From assembly GCA_036502625.1 (NCBI GenBank), contig DASXYG010000070.1, positions 1 to 64,000 on the forward strand: DNA of 64,000 bases, read 5' to 3'. Source of the stretch: DASXYG01 sp036502625. GTDB lineage: Bacteria > Actinomycetota > Actinomycetes > Streptosporangiales > Streptosporangiaceae. This document shows positions 41,588 through 49,037 of this stretch, piece by piece; the stretch's first letter is position 1, and each line of letters opens with the position of its first letter. The notes beneath the pieces were generated by a model, which searched no databases, was not told the DNA's origin, and was given only the letters and a program-made list of their open reading frames with translations. The translations under genes and the position numbers were made by a program.

Positions 41588-42952
41588 ATGACCACCGACG
41601 AGATGCCCGGCGCCGGCGAGCGGCGCGGGCGGCCCGCCATCGATCTGGACCGGCATTCGGATCGGTACCGGCTGGAGTTCGAGGACCTGGCGGACGACTA
41701 CCACGCGCGCTGCCCGGTCGCCTGGAACGAGACGCACGGCGGCTACTGGTTCGCCAACGGCGGCCCGGAGCTGTTCGACATCGCCCGCCGCGCCGACGTG
41801 CTGTCCAATGACCACGACGTCGACGGGAGCAGCGGGACCGGCTACCACGGCATCAGCATCCCGTACCAGACGAACCCGATGACCCGGGCGCGCGGCGGCT
41901 TCCTGGAGATGGATCCGCCGGCCCAGCGGTACTACCGCCAGGCGCTGAACCCCTGCCTGTCACCGGCGGCCGTCGCGCGCTGGAGGCCGATCACCGAGGA
42001 GCTGACGCGGGCCTGCCTGGACGAGGCGATCGAGACCGGCCGCATCGACTTCGTCGACGACCTGGCCAACATCGTGCCCGCGGTGCTGACCATGGCCCTC
42101 CTCGGCCTGCCGATGCGCGACTACGAGGGCTACATCTATCCGGTCCACGCCTCCGTCTACACCTCACCGGACTCACCGGACCACGCGCGCGTACGGGATC
42201 TGACGCTGCGGATGGCCATGGAGACGTACGCGAAGGTCCAGGCGCTCCGGGCCGCTCCGCGGCCGGGCCTGATCAACGAGCTGATCAACGCCGACATCGA
42301 CGGTCACCGTCCGGACGACGTGGAGGTCGTCGGCCACGTCATGCTGCTCATGGGCGGCGGCTTCGACACCACGACCGCGCTGACCGCGCACGCGCTCGAG
42401 TGGCTGTCGGAGCATCCCGGCGAGCGGGAGCGGCTGAGCCGGGAGCGGGCCGCGCTGCTGGACAGCGCGACCGAGGAGTTCGTCCGCTTCTACACTCCGG
42501 CGGTGGGCGACGGCCGCACGATCTCCCAGGACTGCCGGATCGACGGCGTGGACTTCAGGGAGGGCGAACGGCTGTGGCTGTCGTGGGCCATGGCCAACCG
42601 TGACGAGCGGGTCTTCGACGATCCGCACAGCGTGGTCCTGGACCGTAAGGGCAACCGGCATTCCGGTTTCGGCCTGGGCATCCACCGCTGCATCGGCTCG
42701 AACGTCGCGCGCGCCACCTTCAAGGTGATGCTCACCGCCGTACTCGACAGGATGCCCGGCTTCGCCTGCGACCCGGGCGGCGCCGTGCACTACGACTCGA
42801 TCGGCGTCATCAACGGCATGAAGCACCTGCCCGCTACGTTCACCCCGGGCCCGCGCCTCGGCCCAGGCCTGCCCGAAACGATCGCCCGCCTCCAGCAGAC
42901 CGTCGACGACGAACGCCTAGCCGAACCGGTAACCCGCACCAAACCGTCCTGA
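41588..42952 (+). CDS. Cytochrome P450
   Basis: 454 residues from the ATG at 41588. The heme-binding loop FGLGIHRCIG (361-370) gives ligand C368, the ExxR motif is E297-R300 (EEFVRF) and the oxygen-activation helix carries GGGFDTTTA (about 256-264). It hydroxylates an unreactive carbon, using electrons from the adjacent ferredoxin. With the SDR and oxocamphor-hydrolase-like gene it completes a hydroxylation-oxidation-cleavage set. There is no clear ribosome site close to the ATG, so the start could be slightly different. Confidence 0.92.
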   Translation: MTTDEMPGAGERRGRPAIDLDRHSDRYRLEFEDLADDYHARCPVAWNETHGGYWFANGGPELFDIARRADVLSNDHDVDGSSGTGYHGISIPYQTNPMTRARGGFLEMDPPAQRYYRQALNPCLSPAAVARWRPITEELTRACLDEAIETGRIDFVDDLANIVPAVLTMALLGLPMRDYEGYIYPVHASVYTSPDSPDHARVRDLTLRMAMETYAKVQALRAAPRPGLINELINADIDGHRPDDVEVVGHVMLLMGGGFDTTTALTAHALEWLSEHPGERERLSRERAALLDSATEEFVRFYTPAVGDGRTISQDCRIDGVDFREGERLWLSWAMANRDERVFDDPHSVVLDRKGNRHSGFGLGIHRCIGSNVARATFKVMLTAVLDRMPGFACDPGGAVHYDSIGVINGMKHLPATFTPGPRLGPGLPETIARLQQTVDDERLAEPVTRTKPS

Positions 42953-42969
42953 CCCGCCGCCCGGACCGC

Positions 42970-42984
42970 ACGAGATGATCTCGT
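42970..42984. promoter_or_regulatory. Perfect palindrome before the reductase gene (1)
   Basis: ACGAGATGATCTCGT, seven-base arms around one base. It sits after the P450 stop and 30 bases before a second palindrome. Candidate operator or part of a P450 terminator region. Confidence 0.4.
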
Positions 42985-43013
42985 ACACGAGCGACAGCTC
43001 ACGACACGCTAAC

Positions 43014-43027
43014 TTGGGGCGCCCCAA
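43014..43027. promoter_or_regulatory. Perfect palindrome before the reductase gene (2)
   Basis: TTGGGGCGCCCCAA, a 14-bp perfect palindrome 17 bases upstream of the GTG start at 43044. Its position suggests an operator that overlaps the promoter or leader. Confidence 0.5.
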
Positions 43028-43043
43028 TGCAGAGGAGTGCCCC

Positions 43044-43625
43044 GTGGGCAACGTGGTCATGTACAGCTCGGTGTCGGTGGACGGCTTCGTCGCGGACGAG
43101 AATGACCAGCCTGGACCGCTGTTCGACTGGTTGACCAGCGGTGACGTCCCGTTGGACGAGAGCGGCGTGTTGAAGGTGTCGCAGACGTCCTACGACTACA
43201 CCCGGCCGCACTGGGACGAGATCGGGGCGACGATCGTCGGCCGCCACGTCTTCGACATCACGGACGGCTTCGACGGGAAGCCGCCGGCCGGGGTCGACCA
43301 CTTGGTCGTCGTGACGCACCGGCCAGAGCCCGAGGGCTGGGATCCCGAGGCGCCGTTCCACTTCGTCGACGGCGTCGAGGCGGCCGTGGCCAAGGCGCGG
43401 GGGCTTGCGGGTGACCGCGTGGTCGAGGTCGCCGCCGGCGACGTCGGTGGCCAGGTGCTCGCGGCGGGCCTGGTCGACGAGGTGCGCATGGACGTCGTAC
43501 CCGTCGTGTTCGGGTCCGGCAAGCGCTACTTCGGGTCGGTCCACGCGCAGCACCTGTTGGAGGATCCTGACGTGGTGATCCAGAGCAACCGGGTGCTTCA
43601 CGTGCGCTATCGGGTACGCCGTTGA
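43044..43625 (+). CDS. Dihydrofolate reductase/RibD C-terminal domain family protein
   Basis: 193 residues from the GTG at 43044, with AGAGGAG six bases upstream. It opens VVMYSSVSVDGFVADENDQPG, the typical start of bacterial RibD-C/DHFR-like oxidoreductases, and includes VEVAAGDVGGQVLAAGLVDEVRMDVVPVVFGSGKR, another signature of this family. Such proteins bind NADPH and reduce unknown small substrates. It stands alone with two palindromes in its control region. Confidence 0.85.
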   Translation: MGNVVMYSSVSVDGFVADENDQPGPLFDWLTSGDVPLDESGVLKVSQTSYDYTRPHWDEIGATIVGRHVFDITDGFDGKPPAGVDHLVVVTHRPEPEGWDPEAPFHFVDGVEAAVAKARGLAGDRVVEVAAGDVGGQVLAAGLVDEVRMDVVPVVFGSGKRYFGSVHAQHLLEDPDVVIQSNRVLHVRYRVRR

Positions 43626-43748
43626 CCGATCTCTTGGCCGATCCCCGATGGGTTTTGTGCGGCTCCGTGGTCGATACGGCTGGACACCAACAGCGGCGGG
43701 GCCGTGCGGGGAACGTTCCGGCGCGGGAGGAAGCACACGGAGGCAGTG

Positions 43749-45035
43749 ATGAGCGTTGACGACTCCGAGCGGGAGCGCACCATCCGTACCGGCGGGGCGC
43801 GGGTGAGCGGTCCCCGGGTGTTGGTGGCGGGGGCGAGCATCGCGGGACCCGCGCTGGCCCACTGGCTGCGTCGGCGGGGGGCCGAGGTGACCGTGGTGGA
43901 GCGGGCCCCCGAGCTGCGTCCGGGTGGGCAGGCGGTGGACGCGCGCGGGGTGGCCAAGGAGGTCATCGGGCGCATGGGGCTGGACGCGGCGGTGCGCGCG
44001 GCGTGCACCGACACCGCCGGCGCGCACACCGTGGACGCGGACGGGCACGTACTGGAGACCTTCCGTGCCGACGACGACGGTGGCGACGGGTTCATCGCGG
44101 ACATCGAGATCCTACGCGGGGACCTGTCCCGGGTGCTCTACGACGACACCCGCGACGGCGTCGAGTACGTCTTCGGCGACCGGATCGCCGAACTCGCCCA
44201 GGACGCGGACGGGGTCGACGTCGCCTTCGCGGGCGGCGACCGGCGGCGCTTCGATCTGGTGGTCGGGGCCGACGGGCTGCACTCGGCGTTGCGGGCGATG
44301 GTCTTCGGGCCGCATGAGCGGTTCCTCCACCACCTCGGCCACGTGCTGGCCTTCTACAGCGTGCCCAACGAGTTCGGGCTGGACCGCTGGCTGCTGGAGT
44401 ACCAGGACCAGGGGTCCGGGCGCGCGGCCCTCCTGCGGCCCATCCAGGACGCCACCCGGGCGATGGCGATGTTCTACTTCGCCTCGGCCGACTTCGACGT
44501 CGACTACCGTGACGTCGCGGCCCAGAAGGTCCTGCTGCGCGAGCGGATGGCCGGCCTGGGCTGGTTGACCCCGGACGTCCTCGCGCACCTGGACGACACC
44601 CCGGACTTCTACCTCGACCAGGTCGCCCAGGTGGTGATGGACCGCTGGTCGAGCGGACGGGTGGTGCTGCTCGGCGACGCGGCGTTCAGCTCGTCGCCGA
44701 TGTCCGGGCAGGGCACCGGGCTGGCCTTGGTCGGCGCCTACCTGCTGGCCGGAGAGCTCGCCGCCGCCGGCTGGGACCCCGCCGCCGGGTTCGCCCGCTA
44801 CGAGGCGCGGATGCGCTCGTTCGTCGAGGCCAACCAGGAGATCGGCCGGCTGAACGCCCGCAGCCGCGACATCCCCGTGCCCGACGCCGAGCCGGGCCCC
44901 GATTTCGCCGGCGAATGGTTCACCGAACTGGTCGACCGCGCCATCAACGGCACCGAACTGCCCGACTACGCGGGCGTGCCGGACTCCGCGGCCCCGTCCG
45001 GATCGTACTCACCAAGATCTTCAGCGATCCGGTGA
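43749..45035 (+). CDS. FAD-dependent monooxygenase, TetX/PHBH type
   Basis: 428 residues from the ATG at 43749, five bases after a GGAGG. Motifs: GxGxxG-like VAGASIAGPALAHWL (serine in place of one glycine), DG motif GADGLHSALRAMV and GD motif VVLLGDAAFSSSPMSGQGTG. Such enzymes hydroxylate aromatic or tetracycline-like substrates. No adjacent regulator is seen. Its C-terminus lies 157 bases before the tRNA-Val fragment that marks the mobile region, so it is probably the last chromosomal gene. Confidence 0.86.
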   Translation: MSVDDSERERTIRTGGARVSGPRVLVAGASIAGPALAHWLRRRGAEVTVVERAPELRPGGQAVDARGVAKEVIGRMGLDAAVRAACTDTAGAHTVDADGHVLETFRADDDGGDGFIADIEILRGDLSRVLYDDTRDGVEYVFGDRIAELAQDADGVDVAFAGGDRRRFDLVVGADGLHSALRAMVFGPHERFLHHLGHVLAFYSVPNEFGLDRWLLEYQDQGSGRAALLRPIQDATRAMAMFYFASADFDVDYRDVAAQKVLLRERMAGLGWLTPDVLAHLDDTPDFYLDQVAQVVMDRWSSGRVVLLGDAAFSSSPMSGQGTGLALVGAYLLAGELAAAGWDPAAGFARYEARMRSFVEANQEIGRLNARSRDIPVPDAEPGPDFAGEWFTELVDRAINGTELPDYAGVPDSAAPSGSYSPRSSAIR

Positions 45036-45191
45036 CGCAGGTGCTGAGCCGCCTGACTCCGGCTGGGCGCGAAGCCCCGGAGTTGTCCGCCGAATTCGGG
45101 GACTGGACCGATGTCGCGCAGGGTCCGGGCGAGATGACGAAAGACCAGCGGGAAGCCGCGAAGCGGCGACCGCGCTGGTCTCAGGTCTTGC
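45036..45191. other. Intergenic stretch without a clear gene
   Basis: Between the monooxygenase and the att-like tRNA fragment. A short protein-like frame on the plus strand spans this stretch and reads in part FSDPVTQVLSRLTPAGREAPELS, but no start or family is recognisable. It is possibly remnant coding sequence. Counting on to the integrase start, the gene-free interval is 357 bases. Confidence 0.4.
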
Positions 45192-45238
45192 GTGGGCGAT
45201 ACAGGACTTGAACCTGTGACCTCTTCCGTGTCAGGGAA
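45192..45238 (-). other. 3' fragment of tRNA-Val(GAC): probable attachment site at element edge
   Basis: On the minus strand this reads as the 3' half of a valine tRNA: anticodon arm with loop CTGACAC, the variable loop, a complete T-arm (ACAGGTTCAAGTCCTGT) and the acceptor strand ATCGCCCAC. The 5' half is absent. Such duplicated tRNA 3' ends arise when an element integrates into a tRNA gene. The integrase lies immediately to the right. By orientation the intact tRNA-Val should lie to the right of the element; I do not see it in this window. Confidence 0.7.
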
Positions 45239-45392
45239 TTGTCCTGTGGAAATCCAATTCGGCGTGTGCGTTCCTTCCGGGCTAATGTTGCAGGTGACGG
45301 GCGGGTTTCCCGTTCGATCCGTATCAGTCGTCATCGGAAATCAGCGAACGGTGTTGATGACAAGGTGATGACAAGAATCCTCGGAGGGGCGC

Positions 45393-46751
45393 GTGGGGTG
45401 GGTACGCATACGGAAGGGCCGGAACGGCAGGGTCCGGTACATGGCCGTGTACCGCGACCTGAAGGGCGTCGTCTGCTCGGCAGGGTCGTTCACCAAGGAA
45501 GACCAGGCAGAGAAGGCGTGGCAGCGGGCCGAGGCGCTGCAGGAGTCCGGCATCCTCCAGAACTCCCGGCGCGGCCGGAAACGCCTCAATAAATATGTCG
45601 AGGAAACCTGGTTTCCGAACCATCGCGTGGAATTGACGACACGGCAGCGTTACCGGACTCATCTCGACCTTTACATCATTCCCGAGTTCGGGAAGATGCG
45701 GATGCGCGACATCTTTCCCGAGCACGTCCGTGAATTGGTGAAGCGGCTCGAGGACGACGGCGTTGGACCGACAGTGATCGCGAGCGTGAAGTCGGTCCTG
45801 TCCGCCATCTTCACGACGGCGCTGAACGATCAGGTGATCTTCCTGCACCCGTGCAAGGGCGTGACGGCCCCGGTCGTCCTGCCGCGGGAGTACACGATCA
45901 TCACGCCCGAGCAGTTCGACCTCGCATACCACGAGCTGCCCACCGCCGATGCCAAGCTGCTGGCCGAGACCGCGATCGAAAGCGGCATGCGCTGGGGCGA
46001 ACTCGCCGAGCTCCGAGTCAAGGACGTCGACCGCGCCAGCCGGATCGTCAAGGTCCGCCGCGTCGTCGTCGAGGTCGCCAAGGAGTTCCGCGTCGATTGC
46101 CAGCGGTTCGTGGTCAAGGACTACCCGAAGGGCCAGAAGGCGCGCCGTTTCAAGCTCGGCGCGGACCTGATCGCCAAGCTCAACGCCCACATCGCGGAGA
46201 ACAAGCTCGGCCAGAACGATCTGATGTTCGCGCTGCGGCAGGACGTCGAGCAGCCGATCCCGGACGTCCCCGACCCCGACACGCTGGGGCGTACGGACCC
46301 CAACGCCAAGGGCAAGACTTACAAGCACGGCACCCTGACCGGCTACACCCTCGGCACATGCAAGTGCGACCACTGCCGCGGCGCCTACGCCCGCTACCGC
46401 GCCGAACGCCGCGCCGCCGGCAAAGACGACCCGCGCTCCAAGCGGCTGCGCGACACCGACGGCCACATCCCCAACGACTGGTGGCGCAAGCAGATCTGGA
46501 AACCCGCCCTGGAAGCCGCCGGCATCCCCACCAGCATCCGCTTCCACGACCTCCGCCACTCCCACGCCTCCTGGCTCCTCGCCGGCGGCGCCGACCTCCA
46601 GGTCGTCAAGGAACGCCTCGGCCACGGCTCCCTACGCACCACCGAGAAGTACCTCCACACCCTCCCCGAAGCCGACGAAACCGCCCTCGACGCCTTCACC
46701 AAGATCCGCAACCGCACCAAGCCGGGCGGCGACCGGGGGAGGGCAGCATGA
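45393..46751 (+). CDS. Tyrosine recombinase/integrase
   Basis: 452 residues from the GTG at 45393 (CGGAGGGG site). N-terminal arm/core-binding SAM-like domain (about 60-160), catalytic domain after that. Active-site residues are seen as the Arg in SGMRWGEL, H-x-x-R in HDLRHSHASWLLA, the LGHGSLRTTEKYLH histidine and the tyrosine in that segment. A ~45-residue insertion in the catalytic domain holds CKCDHCRGAYARYRAERR with three cysteines and one histidine, perhaps a metal knuckle. The adjacent tRNA-Val fragment is its likely target site. Confidence 0.9.
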   Translation: MGWVRIRKGRNGRVRYMAVYRDLKGVVCSAGSFTKEDQAEKAWQRAEALQESGILQNSRRGRKRLNKYVEETWFPNHRVELTTRQRYRTHLDLYIIPEFGKMRMRDIFPEHVRELVKRLEDDGVGPTVIASVKSVLSAIFTTALNDQVIFLHPCKGVTAPVVLPREYTIITPEQFDLAYHELPTADAKLLAETAIESGMRWGELAELRVKDVDRASRIVKVRRVVVEVAKEFRVDCQRFVVKDYPKGQKARRFKLGADLIAKLNAHIAENKLGQNDLMFALRQDVEQPIPDVPDPDTLGRTDPNAKGKTYKHGTLTGYTLGTCKCDHCRGAYARYRAERRAAGKDDPRSKRLRDTDGHIPNDWWRKQIWKPALEAAGIPTSIRFHDLRHSHASWLLAGGADLQVVKERLGHGSLRTTEKYLHTLPEADETALDAFTKIRNRTKPGGDRGRAA

Positions 46752-47515
46752 ACCCCCGAACCCGCCGCGCCGCCCTCCACGCCATCGCCGTGATAGCGAT
46801 CCTGGCGAGCATCAACGCCCTCGCCCACTCCTACGCCGGCCTCTACCAATGGGCCATCCACCACCGCATGACCGGCTGGCAAGCCCTCACCTGGCCCGCC
46901 GAGATCGACGTCTTCCTCATCATCGGCGAACTCGCCCTGTACGTCGCCTACCTCGACGCCTGGACAGCCCGCCACAAACTCTGGCCCTGGGCAACAGCCC
47001 TCCTCGGCCTGACCGTCAGCGTCGCCGGCAACATCGGCCACATCCCCACCCCGCCCGGCGGCCCCATCCCAGCAGCCGACCGCCTCACCGCCGCCACCAG
47101 CCCACTTGCTGCCTTCGCCGGCCTCGCCATCGCCCTACTCGTCCTTAAACAGACCCGATCGACCCCGGACCAACGGCCGCAGCAATCTCTGGCCGTCCAG
47201 CCTCAAGCGCCGGAGTCCGGGCTGAGTGACGACCGGATCCCCGCGGTCACGTCGACGATTCCCATGCGGCTTCACACGAAGATGTCCAACACGATCACGC
47301 ACACCCACAGGCACCTCGCGGCCCCCGCTGGCATGGCAGCACCCAGCAACAGCGAGCCGCCCATCGTCCAAGACGCTCGCGACCTCCGCACCGAATACGA
47401 ACAACGCGGCGCCCGCCTCACCCGCCGCCAGCTCGCCTCTCAGCTCCGAGCCCGCGGCCACACCCTCGCCAACAACCGCCTGCGCGAACTCGCCAAAGCG
47501 ATCGACCTGCCGTAA
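46748..47515 (+). CDS. DUF2637 membrane protein with C-terminal DNA-binding-like tail
   Basis: 255 residues. The first ~130 form four likely membrane segments with the DUF2637 pattern (NALAHSYAGLYQWAIHH, then WPAEIDVFLIIGELALYVAY). This is followed by a polar region and a C-terminal RLTRRQLASQLRARGHTLANNR that resembles a helix-turn-helix. DUF2637 proteins are common on actinomycete plasmids and integrative elements; their role is unknown, and replication or transfer control has been suggested. Starts by ATGA overlap with the integrase. Confidence 0.8.
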   Translation: MNPRTRRAALHAIAVIAILASINALAHSYAGLYQWAIHHRMTGWQALTWPAEIDVFLIIGELALYVAYLDAWTARHKLWPWATALLGLTVSVAGNIGHIPTPPGGPIPAADRLTAATSPLAAFAGLAIALLVLKQTRSTPDQRPQQSLAVQPQAPESGLSDDRIPAVTSTIPMRLHTKMSNTITHTHRHLAAPAGMAAPSNSEPPIVQDARDLRTEYEQRGARLTRRQLASQLRARGHTLANNRLRELAKAIDLP

Positions 47516-47567
47516 GGCCGACGCAACCATGCCCGGCGTGACCCTGGAACTCAAGCGCCACAGGCCC

Positions 47568-47618
47568 GCCGGGCTCATAACCCGGAGGTCGCAGGTTCAG
47601 ATCCTGCCCCCGCTACCA
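47568..47618 (+). other. 3' fragment of an initiator-type tRNA-Met(CAT)
   Basis: The sequence holds an anticodon arm with CCGGG-CTCATAA-CCCGG (the GGG/CCC stem of initiator tRNAs), a T-arm with GTTCAGATC and an acceptor strand ending GCTACCA. The D-arm and 5' acceptor strand are missing: the bases upstream do not pair with the 3' end. It is therefore a tRNA remnant or a second attachment site. By orientation, the intact gene would be to its left. Confidence 0.7.
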
Positions 47619-47634
47619 AGTTTTAGCAGGTGAG

Positions 47635-47667
47635 AGGCCCGGTTCTCCGAGATGGAGAGCCGGGCCT
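47635..47667 (+). terminator. Strong hairpin terminator-like structure
   Basis: AGGCCCGGTTCTCC (47635-47648) pairs with GGAGAGCCGGGCCT (47654-47667) over 14 positions, with one G-T pair, around a five-base loop. No T-tract. It lies right behind the tRNA-Met fragment and probably served the original tRNA gene. The rest of the stretch up to 47880 shows no gene. Confidence 0.65.
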
Positions 47668-47880
47668 TGATCATTTGTCCGTGATTTGTCCGCGGTATTG
47701 AGCGCACCCACAGCGCCCCGCGGGGCCCCACGTGTGACTCAGATCACGAATCTGTCGGCGTGTGGGCAGCACAGATGAACAGTCACCGAGCCGGCCGCGG
47801 GAGCGGCAGGTCCCAGGCGTCGGCGCCCTGATCAGTGAAAGCGCTAGCCCACTCGCTCGGCGCATCGTAATTTCTCTGCT

Positions 47881-48843
47881 GTGACCACCATTAGCAAGGA
47901 GCAGTTGATCGAGTCGGCGCAGGGCTTTAGCTCCCGTGCGCTCGCGGCCTATCGGGATGGGGACGAGCCCGTCGTCTTGCACAACGCGGCGATCGCGTTG
48001 GAGCACCTCTCAAAGGCATATCTGTACTCGCTCCACCCCACGCTGCTGATGGATGTTAGGAACGGGAAGCTTGAGTCGCTTCTGTTCCTGGCGGGCATCA
48101 CCACGACTGTGCCGCGCGGGATGTACCCGCGCACCATCAGCGCCCGCGAGGCCCTCGCCCGTGTCCAGGCCGTGTTGCCCGGTCTCCAGACTCCAAAGGC
48201 ACCGTTGAATCAGCTGATCGACATTCGCGACGGCCAGCTCCATGTCGGCTTCCTGGCGTCAGCACCGACTTACGAGGTGCTCGCGGCCTTCCTGCGGTAT
48301 TCCAATGAGCTTTACGATGCGATGGGAGTCGCCTTGGAGGACCGGTGGGGTGAACACGATGAGATGATCACCCACCTCATCTCGGAGTCCACGACCGAGA
48401 TCGAGCGCGCCGTCCAGGTGCGCCTGTCGGCCGCGTGGAACCGCCTCCAGTCCTGGATCGAGCGTGTGCCCGACGAGGGGCGTGCCAGCGTCTGTGCAGC
48501 CCGTCAAGCTGCTGCCTCCCCCGCCAATCTGGCACCCGACGAAGAGTACGAAATCAGTGAATGTCCTGGGTGCGGCGATCAAGACGCGTACCGGCTCGGC
48601 AAGATTCAGCTCGAATGGGATGTAGACGTGGAGCCCGGAGATCTCCCTGGCGAGGTGGACGTAACTCCGTTTCTGGTCCGTCGCTTTTGGCCTCGGCAGT
48701 TCCGCTGCGGAGTATGCGAGCTGCGGCTCAACGGCCCGGAGGAAATGGGGGCCGCTGGCCTTCCGGTTGACGAGGAGGTTACGAGTACGGATCCGCGCGA
48801 CTATCCAGATGAGGCCGACGAGATCATGGGCGAGTACCGCTGA
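47881..48843 (+). CDS. Hypothetical protein with HEPN-like N-terminus and C-terminal zinc knuckle
   Basis: 320 residues from a GTG. The N-terminal half is helical (IESAQGFSSRALAAYRDGDEP, NAAIALEHLSKAYLYSLHP), a pattern like HEPN-type domains, though the R-x4-6-H ribonuclease motif is not clear. The C-terminal ~80 residues carry CPGCGDQD and CGVCELRL, which likely bind one zinc ion. There is no ribosome site; a TAATTT box just upstream suggests a leaderless transcript. Codon use is less GC-skewed than the catabolic genes, consistent with acquired DNA. A defence role is possible from context only. Confidence 0.6.
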   Translation: MTTISKEQLIESAQGFSSRALAAYRDGDEPVVLHNAAIALEHLSKAYLYSLHPTLLMDVRNGKLESLLFLAGITTTVPRGMYPRTISAREALARVQAVLPGLQTPKAPLNQLIDIRDGQLHVGFLASAPTYEVLAAFLRYSNELYDAMGVALEDRWGEHDEMITHLISESTTEIERAVQVRLSAAWNRLQSWIERVPDEGRASVCAARQAAASPANLAPDEEYEISECPGCGDQDAYRLGKIQLEWDVDVEPGDLPGEVDVTPFLVRRFWPRQFRCGVCELRLNGPEEMGAAGLPVDEEVTSTDPRDYPDEADEIMGEYR

Positions 48844-49037
48844 TGTGATCACAGCATCCCGAGCCGGCACACGTAGACCCTGAGCTCACGGGGATCGTCG
48901 CGGTTCGAGGTTGGAGCTATGAGAGGCCGCTGTCACACGCCGAAGCCGATCCCAGCCAGTCGTCTTCTACGGAGTTTGCTTGTGTCGAGCATGCCATCAT
49001 TGACTGCGGCCGTCCTGCCCGTGATGGCAGACCATCA

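Noticed and set aside
45192..45238. Intact tRNA-Val gene
   Set aside because: Only the anticodon arm and everything 3' of it are present; upstream bases do not form a D-arm.
47568..47618. Intact tRNA-Met gene
   Set aside because: The anticodon arm, T-arm and acceptor 3' strand are present, but no D-arm or matching 5' acceptor strand precedes them.
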